A stretch of 64,000 nt of DNA from Clostridia bacterium. Lineage in GTDB: Bacteria > Bacillota > Clostridia > Oscillospirales > CAG-272. The stretch spans positions 62,001 to 126,000 of the forward strand of contig JAFUQU010000014.1 of assembly GCA_017472255.1 (NCBI GenBank). The letters are read 5' to 3'. Shown here in pieces: positions 24,138 to 32,429 of this stretch. A program made the translations under genes and the position numbers. Numbering within the stretch: the stretch's first letter is position 1; every line of letters starts with the position of its first letter. The notes under the pieces were generated by a model. It did no database searches and was not told the origin of the DNA. It saw nothing but the letters and a program-made list of their open reading frames with translations.

Positions 24138-24168
24138 GGCAGGAGCTGTGGGTGCGGCTCCTGCCTTT
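24138..24168 (+). terminator. Terminator after the nucleotidyltransferase gene
   Basis: GGCAGGAGC (24138-24146) pairs with GCTCCTGCC (24157-24165), 10-nt loop, then TTTCTGTATG. The T tract is short. Confidence 0.7.
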
Positions 24169-24175
24169 CTGTATG
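24166..24175 (+). repeat. Left copy of a 10-bp inverted repeat bounding the recombinase unit
   Basis: TTTCTGTATG here is exactly reverse-complementary to CATACAGAAA at 25877-25886. The two copies enclose the recombinase gene and its partner and each abuts a terminator hairpin. Confidence 0.6.
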
Positions 24176-24176
24176 A

Positions 24177-24599
24177 TCAGTCGATTCCTGTATTTCGGAA
24201 ATCCTCCAGTACCGCTTCGGACAGATCAAAGCACATGGTTTTTGCATCCGCTACCCAGAAGCCGCGCACACGGTAACGCTTTCCCGAGGGAATACTATTA
24301 ACCCCCATCACGGCAGTGATCGGTTCGTATAAGTTACGGCTGCCGATGCTGACAGTGCCCTTTTGTTCTGCACGGGGCTTGGAAAATTTGAAGCCGCGCG
24401 GCTCGTTGCTTTTGCACATTCTGATGGCGAAAACCTTGTTCTTTGCGTCCATCTGGCAGAGTATATAAGCGGGATATCCCAAATCTTCCACAACCTTTTT
24501 TGTAAAGGTAATACCACTCTGGTTGATGTAAATGTCGGGATATGCGTTGACATTGGAGTCCAGAATCTCAAAGTTCAAATCGTTGAAATTAATAGCCAT
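24177..24599 (-). CDS. Unknown partner protein of serine recombinase
   Basis: A 140-residue soluble protein, not recognised, with alternating strands and charged loops (AINFNDLNFEILDSNVNAYP, FWVADAKTMCFDLSEAVLED). It begins 18 bases after the recombinase stop and is certainly in the same transcript. I prefer ATG at 24599 (AAAGG ten bases upstream) over ATG at 24605. Its constant companionship with a recombinase here suggests an accessory or directionality factor, but that is inference only. Confidence 0.65.
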   Translation of the reverse strand: MAINFNDLNFEILDSNVNAYPDIYINQSGITFTKKVVEDLGYPAYILCQMDAKNKVFAIRMCKSNEPRGFKFSKPRAEQKGTVSIGSRNLYEPITAVMGVNSIPSGKRYRVRGFWVADAKTMCFDLSEAVLEDFRNTGID

Positions 24600-24616
24600 A
24601 ATCATTCGCCTTTCGT

Positions 24617-25846
24617 TTATTCGGTTTCATGTGCTCCGTTCAGGAGCTGACGCAGCTGGGCGCGCTCTTGGGCAGTCCAGCGTGGATCGAGAATCATATA
24701 GCCTTTGAACAGACCGTCTTTAATCCGAGATACGGTAAAATGGTCGGACAACTGCCGGAGCGGGGAAGACGGTCGTTCGTGAGGACGCAGGTTTAGCAGT
24801 GCCTGAACCCGATTCCAGTCCTCATGACTAATAATTGCCCGGTGGTGATTTTCCTTGAAGTACATATTAAGGTCGGTGTTTTTGACCGATTGATGGGTGC
24901 GAAAATCTTTGGTATAGGTTTTCTGCATCAGAGCATCACCGCAGTATTTCTCGTTGCGGAGGATGCTACGCACCGTACCGTCTTGCCAGCAGCTGCGTCC
25001 CATGGGGGATTTGATGTGCTGCTTTGTCAGCGAAGCCGCGATTTCACCCGGCGTCGCTCCTTCCAGACAGCTTTGGTAAATATACGCTACAATCTTCGCC
25101 TCGGTCGGTTCGATGACCAGCCGTCCGAAATGATCACGATAGTAACCAAGTGTGTTGTGTACCGAAAACTTATAAATCCCCTCGGCCATGCGCCATCGGA
25201 TCCCCGCTTTGATGGCTTCGCTTTTTTGTTGAGATTCCAGCTCGGCCAGCGCGGACAGAATAGCAATCAGCAGATTGCTGCTGCCGCCTCCGGTAGAGGT
25301 GATGCCCTCCATTTCAAAGGAGACGGTTACAGGGGGATTCAGCGTAGACAGGATGCGAAGATTATTCAGGATGTCCACGATGTTCCGACCGAAGCGACTG
25401 ATACCTTTGGTAAGAATCAGATCAATTTTACCGTTTACCGCGTCGGTCATCATCTTCTGAAAGCCCAGACGTTTGGCTACTGAGGTGCCGCTGATGCCCT
25501 CATCCTGATAAATTTCGACCAGTTCCCATGTGGGGTTGCTCTCGATTTTCTGACGAAAGTGGTGTACCTGCATCTCAAAGCTGCCGATCTGCTGTTCCTC
25601 CTGGGTGCTGACCCGGCAATAAGCCGCCACACGGAGCTTCGGGAATGATGTTATTTTTTCTTGTCTGGGCTGCGGTGGGATGACGATTACGCCGCTGCCG
25701 CCATGATTCTGCTCCAGTGCTTCCCGCAGACTGCGCCGCGCCTCTTCACGGCGTACAGACCGCTCAGTCGGTTGACGGACTGTATCAATTTCGTATGGGT
25801 CGTTTTTTTCGCGATGGTTTCCTCCTTTTTGATCGACTGGCTTCAT
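24617..25846 (-). CDS. Serine recombinase (resolvase/integrase family)
   Basis: A 409-residue site-specific recombinase. After a charged N-terminal extension of about 70 residues, the catalytic domain begins RVAAYCRVSTQEEQQIGS with nucleophile Ser80; DEGISGTSVAKRLGFQKM and LTKGISRFGRN carry the conserved active-site arginines. The recombinase domain (LGYYRDHFGRLVIEPTEAK, GTVRSILRNEKYCGDALMQK) follows. It lacks the zinc ribbon plus long coiled coil seen in large integrases of 500-700 residues, stopping after ILDPRWTAQERAQLRQLL. AAGGAGGTGAT lies ahead of ATG at 25846, a very strong ribosome site. It could mobilise the small region between the inverted repeats, or be a fixed domesticated recombinase. 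Confidence 0.92.
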   Translation of the reverse strand: MKPVDQKGGNHREKNDPYEIDTVRQPTERSVRREEARRSLREALEQNHGGSGVIVIPPQPRQEKITSFPKLRVAAYCRVSTQEEQQIGSFEMQVHHFRQKIESNPTWELVEIYQDEGISGTSVAKRLGFQKMMTDAVNGKIDLILTKGISRFGRNIVDILNNLRILSTLNPPVTVSFEMEGITSTGGGSSNLLIAILSALAELESQQKSEAIKAGIRWRMAEGIYKFSVHNTLGYYRDHFGRLVIEPTEAKIVAYIYQSCLEGATPGEIAASLTKQHIKSPMGRSCWQDGTVRSILRNEKYCGDALMQKTYTKDFRTHQSVKNTDLNMYFKENHHRAIISHEDWNRVQALLNLRPHERPSSPLRQLSDHFTVSRIKDGLFKGYMILDPRWTAQERAQLRQLLNGAHETE

Positions 25847-25876
25847 GTGGTATCACCTCCTTTGATGTGGCGGGCA

Positions 25877-25886
25877 CATACAGAAA
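25877..25886 (-). repeat. Right copy of the 10-bp inverted repeat
   Basis: CATACAGAAA, the reverse complement of 24166-24175; distance between the outer ends is 1,721 bp. Confidence 0.6.
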
Positions 25887-25920
25887 AATCAGTCAACTGC
25901 CTATGGGCAGCTGGCTGATT
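25884..25920 (-). terminator. Terminator of the ECF-pdxK operon
   Basis: A 15-bp stem with two G-U positions (25906-25920 with 25887-25901, loop TATG) followed on the minus strand by TTTTTCTG. It ends the ECF gene transcript and lies before the recombinase. TATAAT at 25923-25918 just upstream leaves open that a recombinase transcript passes through it. Confidence 0.75.
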
Positions 25921-25930
25921 ATATATGAAA

Positions 25931-26458
25931 TTAAAAGTCCTTCAGCATCCGGCGGCGCAGCCCCGTGCTGTCGAATAGCACGCCCAGCATAAGGAAAATT
26001 GCCGCGCTGGCTACCGCCTGGAGGAAATTAAAGAAAATATTTTCCACCGGTCCGGCGAAGCTGCCGGTGAGAATGACGTCATACAGATAGTAGCCGCCGA
26101 CGCAGATGATGCCTGCCGGGACGATGCCGATCAGATTGCGGGGGCAGAGGATGCGGTCCTTTTTGCTGGTGAACACCAGTGCCGTCAGCGCTTTGATAAC
26201 CATAGTGCCCGGGGCATAGATGATGTAACCGGTAAGAGCGTCGGCAAGACCTGCGCCGATGGCGCCCACCGCACAGGCAAGCGGCGTGGGCAGGATAGCG
26301 GCGGCCAGATAAATGAAGGCATCGCCGATATGAACATAGCCGCCCGCGAAGGGAATCCGGGGCAGATAAGCGGTGACAACGAAGACAAGCGCGCAGAAGA
26401 CGGCGGTCAGGGTGATGGTACGGACATTAGCGTGATTTTTTACTGCGGATGTAGACAT
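25931..26458 (-). CDS. ECF transporter substrate-binding (S) component
   Basis: A 175-residue membrane protein with about six helices, the size and form of energy-coupling-factor S subunits. AVFCALVFVVTAYLPRIPF and VHIGDAFIYLAAAILPTPLA match the family's N-terminal region. Its neighbour is pyridoxal kinase, so uptake of a vitamin B6 form is likely; the shared EcfA1A2T module is not in the window. AAGGAG lies 9 bases before ATG. The operon ends at the terminator at 25884. Confidence 0.85.
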   Translation of the reverse strand: MSTSAVKNHANVRTITLTAVFCALVFVVTAYLPRIPFAGGYVHIGDAFIYLAAAILPTPLACAVGAIGAGLADALTGYIIYAPGTMVIKALTALVFTSKKDRILCPRNLIGIVPAGIICVGGYYLYDVILTGSFAGPVENIFFNFLQAVASAAIFLMLGVLFDSTGLRRRMLKDF

Positions 26459-26471
26459 GATTCATTTCTCC

Positions 26472-27305
26472 TTATTTGATTAGGCGGTAAAGATTTGGCT
26501 CCAGCCGAAGACCATCCCGGCTGGGAGTATCGTATTTGGCGGTGTCGGCGATAAAATCGGCGACGGTGCGGCAGGAAAATTCCACAGCGCTGTGGAATTC
26601 TTCGCCGTTTAGCAGCTGTCCCAGCAGAACCGATGCGAACAGATCGCCGGTGCCCGGATAGGAGCAGGCCAGCTTGGGCTGCGATATCAGGCGAAGACTG
26701 CCGTCGGCATAAGCGGCGGTGAACAGCTGTCCGTCCGCTTCGATGCCGGTGAGGGCGATGGCTGCCGATGGATAGAGTTCGGACAGTGCGCCGACCAGCT
26801 CATCGGCACAGGCGGCGGGATTTTCAATGGTCTGCGGGTAGTTTCTGCCGCAGAGAATACAGGCTTCGGTCAGGTTGGGCGTGATGACGCTGGCACGGGC
26901 ACAAAGCTCGCCCATCCGTGCGCACAGGTCGGGGGTGTAGGTCTGGTAGACCCTGCCGTCATCGCCCATCACCGGATCGACCAGCACAAGCGCGCCGTCG
27001 CCGAAGCGGTCGATGGCCGACAGCACCGTGTCAATCTGCCCGGCGCTTCCCAGAAAGCCGGTGAAGATCGATTCAAAGCGCATATTCATGGCGGCATAGT
27101 GGTCAAGGGCGGGGGACATGGTGTGGGACAGGTCGTAGAAGGTCATATCGGTGAAGCCGCCGGTGTGGGTGGACAGCAGCGCGGTGGGCAGGGGAACCAC
27201 CTGCATCCCCATGGCAGACAGCGCCGGGATAACTACCATCAGCGCACATCGTCCGAAACAGGACAGGTCATGAACGGCCAGTATTTTCTTGATATCGTCG
27301 GGCAT
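26472..27305 (-). CDS. pdxK: Pyridoxal/pyridoxamine kinase
   Basis: Phosphorylates pyridoxal, pyridoxine or pyridoxamine to salvage vitamin B6. The 277-residue ribokinase-fold protein contains VHDLSCFGRCALMVVIPALS near the start, TALLSTHTGGF, the substrate-side VDPVMGDDGRVY, VITPNLTEA, and the anion-hole GTGDLFASVLLG. Start ATG at 27305 is set by AAGGAGG five bases upstream; the frame extends ten codons more. It is followed 13 bp later by the ECF S component, giving an uptake-plus-trapping operon driven by the promoter at 27335. Confidence 0.93.
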   Translation of the reverse strand: MPDDIKKILAVHDLSCFGRCALMVVIPALSAMGMQVVPLPTALLSTHTGGFTDMTFYDLSHTMSPALDHYAAMNMRFESIFTGFLGSAGQIDTVLSAIDRFGDGALVLVDPVMGDDGRVYQTYTPDLCARMGELCARASVITPNLTEACILCGRNYPQTIENPAACADELVGALSELYPSAAIALTGIEADGQLFTAAYADGSLRLISQPKLACSYPGTGDLFASVLLGQLLNGEEFHSAVEFSCRTVADFIADTAKYDTPSRDGLRLEPNLYRLIK

Positions 27306-27334
27306 GATAGCCTCCTTACTTCTTGGATATATCA

Positions 27335-27363
27335 ATTATAGCGGAATTTGCATTAAATTTCAA
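27335..27363 (-). promoter_or_regulatory. Promoter of pdxK-ECF operon
   Basis: TTGAAA (27363-27358), 17-bp spacer, TATAAT (27340-27335) on the minus strand. Confidence 0.88.
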
Positions 27364-27386
27364 TGACCAGATTTCATAGAAATTTT

Positions 27387-27413
27387 ATGCCCATGTCCGA
27401 AGAACATGGGCAT
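27387..27413 (-). terminator. Hairpin after the LacI-family gene
   Basis: A perfect 10-bp stem, ATGCCCATGT (27387-27396) with ACATGGGCAT (27404-27413), lies 23 bp after the minus-strand stop; AAAATTT follows, so the U tract is poor. Confidence 0.5.
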
Positions 27414-27435
27414 GGATGATTCAGCTGTGGATTTG

Positions 27436-28389
27436 TTAGATAGTCTTGCCTTCGATGATACGGTAGGGTACAATTTTGTCACTGCCGCCGCCATCCAGCA
27501 GCAGACTGACCGCTTCCTCGCCGATCAGCCCCATATCGTAGGCTACGGTGGTCAGATCGGGAAAGAGGACGCGCAGGGATTCCACATTGTCGAAGCCCAT
27601 CAGTCCCACATTGTCACAGCCCCGGTATTTTGCAATGCAGCGTTGGGTGTAGACGTCGCTGGAGCAGAGAAGGGCGCAGCGCTTATTGCTGGGGATAGTC
27701 AGCGATTGCAGCTTGTCGTTGGTATCGATGACTTCATATTCCACACCCGACTGTTCCATTGCCGTCAAAAAGCCCTCGTAGCGGAGTGCCTGCGCGGCGA
27801 TGTTCTGCCCCTTCTTGGACAGAACCGGCGCCACGTAGTAGATTTTTTCATAGCCGCGGGACAGAATGTGTGCCGCCGCGTCCCGCATGGCGGAGCGGTC
27901 GTCGATGCCCACATAGGGAATTTGCTCGCCCAGCAGATTGGATACAGCCACTACCGGCGTACCAGCGTCGCGGATTTGTTCATAATAGGACACATCGTTC
28001 TGCACCGAGCAGACGATGATGCCCGCCACGTTCATGGAGAGCATCCGGCGGATGCAGTCGCGCTCCTCATCGGCGCTGTAGCCTGAGGCGGAAAAGAGGG
28101 TGGAATAGCCGCGTTTGTGCGCTTCGGCGTCGATGCCGGTGAGGACGGCGGGGAAGTATTCGTTTTTCAGGTTCAGGATCACCACGCCGATCAGATTGGG
28201 GCGTCCGGAACTGAGGGCGCGGGCGTATTGATTTTTAACGAAGCCGCAGCGATCGGCGGTTTCAAGGATTTTAGCTTTGGTTTCGGGATCGATGCGTCCC
28301 CGGTTGTTCAGCGCGCGGTCGATGGTTCCGGTGGAGACGCCGCACAGCCGCGCAAGATCCTTGACGGTAACTCGTTTTGTTGAATTCAT
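27436..28389 (-). CDS. LacI-family transcriptional regulator
   Basis: A 317-residue sugar-responsive repressor. Residues 6-50 form the LacI helix-turn-helix (TVKDLARLCGVSTGTIDRAL) with the hinge helix after it (YARALSSGRPNLIGVVI). The remainder is a periplasmic-binding-protein-like effector domain (LNLKNEYFPAVLTGIDAEAH, VGLMGFDNVESL). GAGG precedes ATG at 28389. It is divergent from the GH39-like glycosidase and likely controls it; the inducer is unknown. Confidence 0.92.
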   Translation of the reverse strand: MNSTKRVTVKDLARLCGVSTGTIDRALNNRGRIDPETKAKILETADRCGFVKNQYARALSSGRPNLIGVVILNLKNEYFPAVLTGIDAEAHKRGYSTLFSASGYSADEERDCIRRMLSMNVAGIIVCSVQNDVSYYEQIRDAGTPVVAVSNLLGEQIPYVGIDDRSAMRDAAAHILSRGYEKIYYVAPVLSKKGQNIAAQALRYEGFLTAMEQSGVEYEVIDTNDKLQSLTIPSNKRCALLCSSDVYTQRCIAKYRGCDNVGLMGFDNVESLRVLFPDLTTVAYDMGLIGEEAVSLLLDGGGSDKIVPYRIIEGKTI

Positions 28390-28619
28390 AATTTCCTCGT
28401 TGTAATATTATTACTAAAAATTATATCACAGTTTGTTGCATATGTCAAATATTATTTTTGTATCTTGACAAATTGTTCTGCAAAGTTCACGGGGAGAATA
28501 TTTCAAAACTATTTTTAGAAATCCTATCGTATTTCAAGATTCCCTCCGAGATGTATTGACAATCCGCGATTTCCTGTGATATAATGAAAACATCCCAATC
28601 CAATACAGGGAGGATTATC
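28390..28619. promoter_or_regulatory. Divergent promoter region, LacI gene and GH39-like gene
   Basis: Minus strand: TTGACA (28448-28443), 17-bp spacer, TATAAT (28425-28420). Plus strand: TTGACA (28556-28561), 18-bp spacer, TATAAT (28580-28585). The 110 bp between them are AT-rich; no clean LacI palindrome was found. Confidence 0.88.
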
Positions 28620-30035
28620 ATGGAATATCAGATGGAACAATTGCAGAAGGTCGGCAGAATCCAGCCCAAGCGCTCGCTGGATATCAAAAAATCGAAGCTG
28701 GGCATCGGCTTTGAGAAGCTCGACCGCAACGTTTTCGACCCGGAGAAGGCTTACGATAAGCTGGCGCTGGTGGGTGTGAAGTGGGTGCGCATCCAGTCCG
28801 GCTGGCAGCGTACCGAGCGCGAGAAGGGCGTCTATGATTTTGCGTGGCTGGACAGCGTGGTGGATAATCTCATCGTGCGCGGTATGCAGCCTTGGATCTG
28901 CCTGTGCTACGGCAACGACCTCTACAACGAGGAGGCAAAAACGGTATATGGCGCCGTAGGCTGCCCGCCGATTTTCAGCGACGAGCAGAAGAATGCCTGG
29001 GCGAACTATGTCCGCACCATCGTCAGCCGTTATGAAGGCCGCGTGACCCACTGGGAGGTTTGGAACGAGCCGGACGGCAAATGGTGCTGGAAACATGGCG
29101 TCAGCGGAGAGGAATACGGACGTTTTGCGGCGGACACGGCGAACATCGTTCACAGCGTGTCGAAGGACGCGGTGGTAATCGGCGGCTCGGTATGCCTGCT
29201 GAACGATCTTTCCTTCATGGACAAAGCATTGGCAGCCGGTATGGGCGAGGCCATCGATGCTTTCACCTTCCATGAGTATACGCCGGACGAATCGGCGCTG
29301 TTTAACCATGTTCCCGTGATTCGTGCGCTCTGTCACAGCTACAATCCGAACATCAAGATCATTCAGGGTGAATCCGGCTCCCAGTCCCGCAGTGACGGCT
29401 GCGGTGCGCTCAAAGGCGGCGCGTGGACGCAGCTTCGTCAAGCCAAGCAGTGTGTACGCCATGCGGTGGCTGATTTAATCAATGAAGTGGAATTTACGTC
29501 CTATTTCTCCTGCATGGATATGATTGAAGCGCTGAACGGTACGGTAGGCAACAAGAACTCGTATCTGGATTACGGTTACTTCGGCATTCTGGGCGCCGAT
29601 TTCGACGAGAACGGCTTTTCTTCCGGCGAATACACGCCCAAGATGGCTTACTACGCTTACCAGAATGTTTGCTCGGTCTTTGCGGAGGAGGTCACGCCCT
29701 GCAACCTGCCGATTCTGCGCACGGTGCTGCCTTCCAAGCGGGTACAGGGGAATGATTACAGCGGGTCATTCATCTCCCACGGCTTCCGCAAGCCCAACGG
29801 CTCCTGCGCGCTGGCTTACTGGAACTCCACGCCGCTGATGACCACCGAGTTTGAATCCACCATCAGCTTCCGCTATGCGGCCATTCCGGGCGAAATCCGG
29901 GTGGTGGATCTGCTGGCCGGCGATGTTTACGAAATTCCCCAGTCCTTGCTGGAGATCGACGGCAATCGGGGCGTGATCAAGAACATCCCCATCACCGACT
30001 ATCCGCTGCTGCTCACCTTCGGCGACTTTATCTGA
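28620..30035 (+). CDS. GH39-like (clan GH-A) glycoside hydrolase
   Basis: A 471-residue TIM-barrel glycosidase without signal peptide, so cytoplasmic. VTHWEVWNEPDGKWCW near residue 145 has the Asn-Glu acid/base pair, and IIQGESGSQS near residue 250 supplies the nucleophile glutamate, the spacing of clan GH-A. The barrel is followed by a beta-sandwich (FISHGFRKPNGSCALAYWN, IRVVDLLAGDVYEI). Closest family by appearance is GH39 (xylosidase/iduronidase type); the substrate is unknown. GGGAGGA precedes ATG at 28620; an upstream ATG overlaps the -10 box and is excluded. Confidence 0.85.
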   Translation: MEYQMEQLQKVGRIQPKRSLDIKKSKLGIGFEKLDRNVFDPEKAYDKLALVGVKWVRIQSGWQRTEREKGVYDFAWLDSVVDNLIVRGMQPWICLCYGNDLYNEEAKTVYGAVGCPPIFSDEQKNAWANYVRTIVSRYEGRVTHWEVWNEPDGKWCWKHGVSGEEYGRFAADTANIVHSVSKDAVVIGGSVCLLNDLSFMDKALAAGMGEAIDAFTFHEYTPDESALFNHVPVIRALCHSYNPNIKIIQGESGSQSRSDGCGALKGGAWTQLRQAKQCVRHAVADLINEVEFTSYFSCMDMIEALNGTVGNKNSYLDYGYFGILGADFDENGFSSGEYTPKMAYYAYQNVCSVFAEEVTPCNLPILRTVLPSKRVQGNDYSGSFISHGFRKPNGSCALAYWNSTPLMTTEFESTISFRYAAIPGEIRVVDLLAGDVYEIPQSLLEIDGNRGVIKNIPITDYPLLLTFGDFI

Positions 30036-30041
30036 CAAAAC

Positions 30042-30072
30042 GACCTTGCTCACCATGACGGCGGGCAAGGTC
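30042..30072. terminator. Hairpin terminator between convergent genes
   Basis: GACCTTGC (30042-30049) pairs with GCAAGGTC (30065-30072); ATTCTTT follows on plus and GTTTTG on minus, so it can serve both directions. Confidence 0.65.
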
Positions 30073-30077
30073 ATTCT

Positions 30078-30710
30078 TTATGCTTTTCTGATTGGATGGC
30101 GGATGACTGTTTTCAGCTTTTCCGGCGCACATTTCCGGGGGTCGGAGAGGTAAATCTCATGGTGCAGCCGGGTGTCGGAAAAATCGTGCTGATATCCTTG
30201 CTGCGCAAGGAAGCCGTCCATCAACGCAATGCTGGTCGGTTCATCGTCGTATGGACCGATGTGCATAATCTGTACGCACAGTCCTTCGTCGATGGTCAGG
30301 AATTCCGCCGCTGAGCAGTCCATCTTTTTCTTTTTTGACGCTTCCTCGACTGCCCAGTCAAACTCGGCTCGGGTTACGAATTCAGGCAGCCGGATGACGG
30401 ATGTCCAACAGAAGCTGTCTTTGTTGACCAAATCAATGCCGTTTATGCCGTCCTGATGCCAGAAGCCTTCCAGCGGCGGGACAACATAGTCAAAGTATCC
30501 GTCAATTTTATGCGTGCCCATGCGGCTCATTTTGATGGTATAGGCGACGGAATACAGGACAGACATTGCCTGCTGATAAGCGCCGCCTTCTGCGTTGGGA
30601 TCGCCCCTGCCGCTGACGGCGATATAATTCATCGCCGGAATGTTGACTATGGTTGGTTTTTTCGGCGGCAGGTAGAATTCCCTGTATTCCTTTTTATAGT
30701 CGAATGCCAT
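30078..30710 (-). CDS. GyrI-like small-molecule-binding protein
   Basis: A 210-residue soluble protein of the GyrI-like/SRPBCC-type effector domain family: YREFYLPPKKPTIVNIPAMN and YIAVSGRGDPNAEGG at the start, then GYFDYVVPPLEGFW, and LCVQIMHIGPYDDEPTSI in the C-terminal repeat. Related domains bind hydrophobic drugs as effector parts of regulators; here no DNA-binding domain is attached. It lies immediately downstream of the deacetylase gene on the minus strand with only a 3-bp gap and a weak ribosome site, so coupling is likely. Confidence 0.82.
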   Translation of the reverse strand: MAFDYKKEYREFYLPPKKPTIVNIPAMNYIAVSGRGDPNAEGGAYQQAMSVLYSVAYTIKMSRMGTHKIDGYFDYVVPPLEGFWHQDGINGIDLVNKDSFCWTSVIRLPEFVTRAEFDWAVEEASKKKKMDCSAAEFLTIDEGLCVQIMHIGPYDDEPTSIALMDGFLAQQGYQHDFSDTRLHHEIYLSDPRKCAPEKLKTVIRHPIRKA

Positions 30711-30713
30711 GAC

Positions 30714-31526
30714 TTATACCAGATGCTTCACACCCGGCTTCACTTCGACCGGCTGTCCGTCCACGTCCAGCCAGACGCTGATGGCGGCGCCGTTGTAGAC
30801 CATGGTGCGGTCAACAGAGAAGGAGAGGCTGCGCTGCGCGGTGATGTAGTCGTAGATTTCGATGTTGGTGGCGTACCAGACCGAATCCTCAAAGGTGGCG
30901 GTAAATTTATCGCAGAATTCCTCGATCATCGCCCAGCTGTTGTTCTCGGTGTTGCGGGGAAATTCAAAGCTGTGTCCCCAGATGTAAAACAGCGGCGACG
31001 CATTTGCTGCGTAATAGCTGCTGCGGAACTGCTCAATTTTGCTGATGATGTCATGGCTGTGGTGGCAGGTGCCTGTCCACTGCATAAAATCCTGGGGCAG
31101 CTTAAAGTTTTCGCTGGACGCGGCGGTGCGTGCATAGACGAAGCCGCAGGCTTTCAGGCAGGTCAGCACGTCCTCGGTGATGATGCCGTTGGGATAGGAC
31201 ATACCGCGCACCGGATAGCCGCACATGGCTTCCAGATTCCGCTTGTCTTCCAGCATCTCATACATCAGCTCTTCCTTTGGAATCTGATCGAAGAAGGGAT
31301 GGGTCAGCGAATGGCAGGAAACCTCATGTCCGGCGTAGACCGTCTTTACCTGCTCAGGGGTGATGCAGTAGGTGTCACGCAGCTTGTTCGAGATCAGGTG
31401 GAAGGTGCCCTTGATGTGGTATTTGTTGAACAGCTCGACGAGGCGAATATCCTCCGGCGGGCAGTCGTCGTAACTCATGGTCAGACAGCGTTTTTTGCCG
31501 CCCTGATAGAGATAGCGGATTTTCAT
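30714..31526 (-). CDS. Polysaccharide deacetylase (CE4/NodB-like), cytoplasmic
   Basis: A 270-residue NodB-fold protein without a signal peptide. LTMSYDDCPPEDIRLVELFN carries the catalytic/metal aspartates, GHEVSCHSLTHPFF the two metal histidines, and VRGMSYPNG the substrate groove arginine motif. It could remove acetyl groups from intracellular oligosaccharides made available by the neighbouring glycosidases. AAGGAG for this gene lies inside the last codons of the upstream HAD gene, so translation is coupled. Confidence 0.87.
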   Translation of the reverse strand: MKIRYLYQGGKKRCLTMSYDDCPPEDIRLVELFNKYHIKGTFHLISNKLRDTYCITPEQVKTVYAGHEVSCHSLTHPFFDQIPKEELMYEMLEDKRNLEAMCGYPVRGMSYPNGIITEDVLTCLKACGFVYARTAASSENFKLPQDFMQWTGTCHHSHDIISKIEQFRSSYYAANASPLFYIWGHSFEFPRNTENNSWAMIEEFCDKFTATFEDSVWYATNIEIYDYITAQRSLSFSVDRTMVYNGAAISVWLDVDGQPVEVKPGVKHLV

Positions 31527-31530
31527 GCGA

Positions 31531-32373
31531 TTACTCCTTATTTGTTTCGTTGTCCAGATCGGCGATAATTCGGGCGATGGCGTTTTCTTTGTATGATACG
31601 GTAATGCGGTCGGCGGCGGCTTTTAACGGCTCACAGGCGTTGGCGACCGCGTAGCCGATATTGGCGTATTCGATCATGCCGATGTCGTTTTCGTAGTCCC
31701 CGACGCAGACCACCGTATGGATGGCTTCCCGACCGCCCAGCAGCTCACGCAGCCTTGCCACAGCGTTTCCCTTGCCGCCGGTGGGCAGGTACATTTCCAG
31801 ACCCCGTCCGCCGCTCAGTACGAAGGTCAGCATGGGGAATGCGGTCTCATACCGGGCGCGCAGCTCCGGCGTAAAGTTTGTCCGGCAGATCGCCAGCAGC
31901 TTCATAGCCGGATGCAGCGTATTGTCCGCAGCCATGACGGCAAGCAATTCGTCGGCGGTATGGTATTCGTTGCTCTCGGCGATGCCGTCCTGAAAGTCTG
32001 CACGCTTGTAGGTAAGCCCATGAGTCAGCGCGTTGACGTGCAGCGATTGAACCTCGGGGAAGTTCTCCACCGTGAAGCGGATAATTCGTTCGGTCAGCTC
32101 GTCGGGGATGGGATTGCTCCACAGCACCCGGTCGGCGGATAAATCGTAAATGGCGTTGCCGTTGAGCGCCACCATCGGGGCGTTGATGGGCAGTCCCTTC
32201 ACCGTTTCGCGGAAGTGCTTGGGATAGCGTCCCGACGCCATGGTGAAAAGACCGCCGTTTTGCGTGAAATATTCCAGCGCGGCGATGTTTTCGGCGGAGG
32301 GAACCAGCGTGCCGTCAAAATCGGAGCAGAGCAGGATGCCGGAGAATTTTCCGGCACAGGTTGTGTTATTCAT
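31531..32373 (-). CDS. HAD-family (Cof-type) phosphatase, copy 1
   Basis: A 280-residue HAD hydrolase. Motif I is LLCSDFDGTLVPS near residue 15, motif II MASGRYPKHF, motif III the lysine in TGGKGNAV, and motif IV VCVGDYENDIGMIEYA. The Cof-type cap lies between. Members dephosphorylate sugar or cofactor phosphates. It is a tandem paralog of the next upstream gene, with long identical stretches such as FRETVKGLPINAP. AAGGAATCTAAC precedes ATG at 32373. Confidence 0.92.
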   Translation of the reverse strand: MNNTTCAGKFSGILLCSDFDGTLVPSAENIAALEYFTQNGGLFTMASGRYPKHFRETVKGLPINAPMVALNGNAIYDLSADRVLWSNPIPDELTERIIRFTVENFPEVQSLHVNALTHGLTYKRADFQDGIAESNEYHTADELLAVMAADNTLHPAMKLLAICRTNFTPELRARYETAFPMLTFVLSGGRGLEMYLPTGGKGNAVARLRELLGGREAIHTVVCVGDYENDIGMIEYANIGYAVANACEPLKAAADRITVSYKENAIARIIADLDNETNKE

Positions 32374-32392
32374 GTTAGATTCCTTAAAAGAT

Positions 32393-32425
32393 CAGCCGAA
32401 GCCGAGGAAACTCCGGCTTCGGCTG
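32393..32425 (-). terminator. Long hairpin between the two HAD genes
   Basis: CAGCCGAAGCCG (32393-32404) is a perfect complement of CGGCTTCGGCTG (32414-32425); ATCTTTT follows on the minus strand. It may give partial termination or stabilise the upstream message. Confidence 0.6.
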
Positions 32426-32429
32426 TTGA

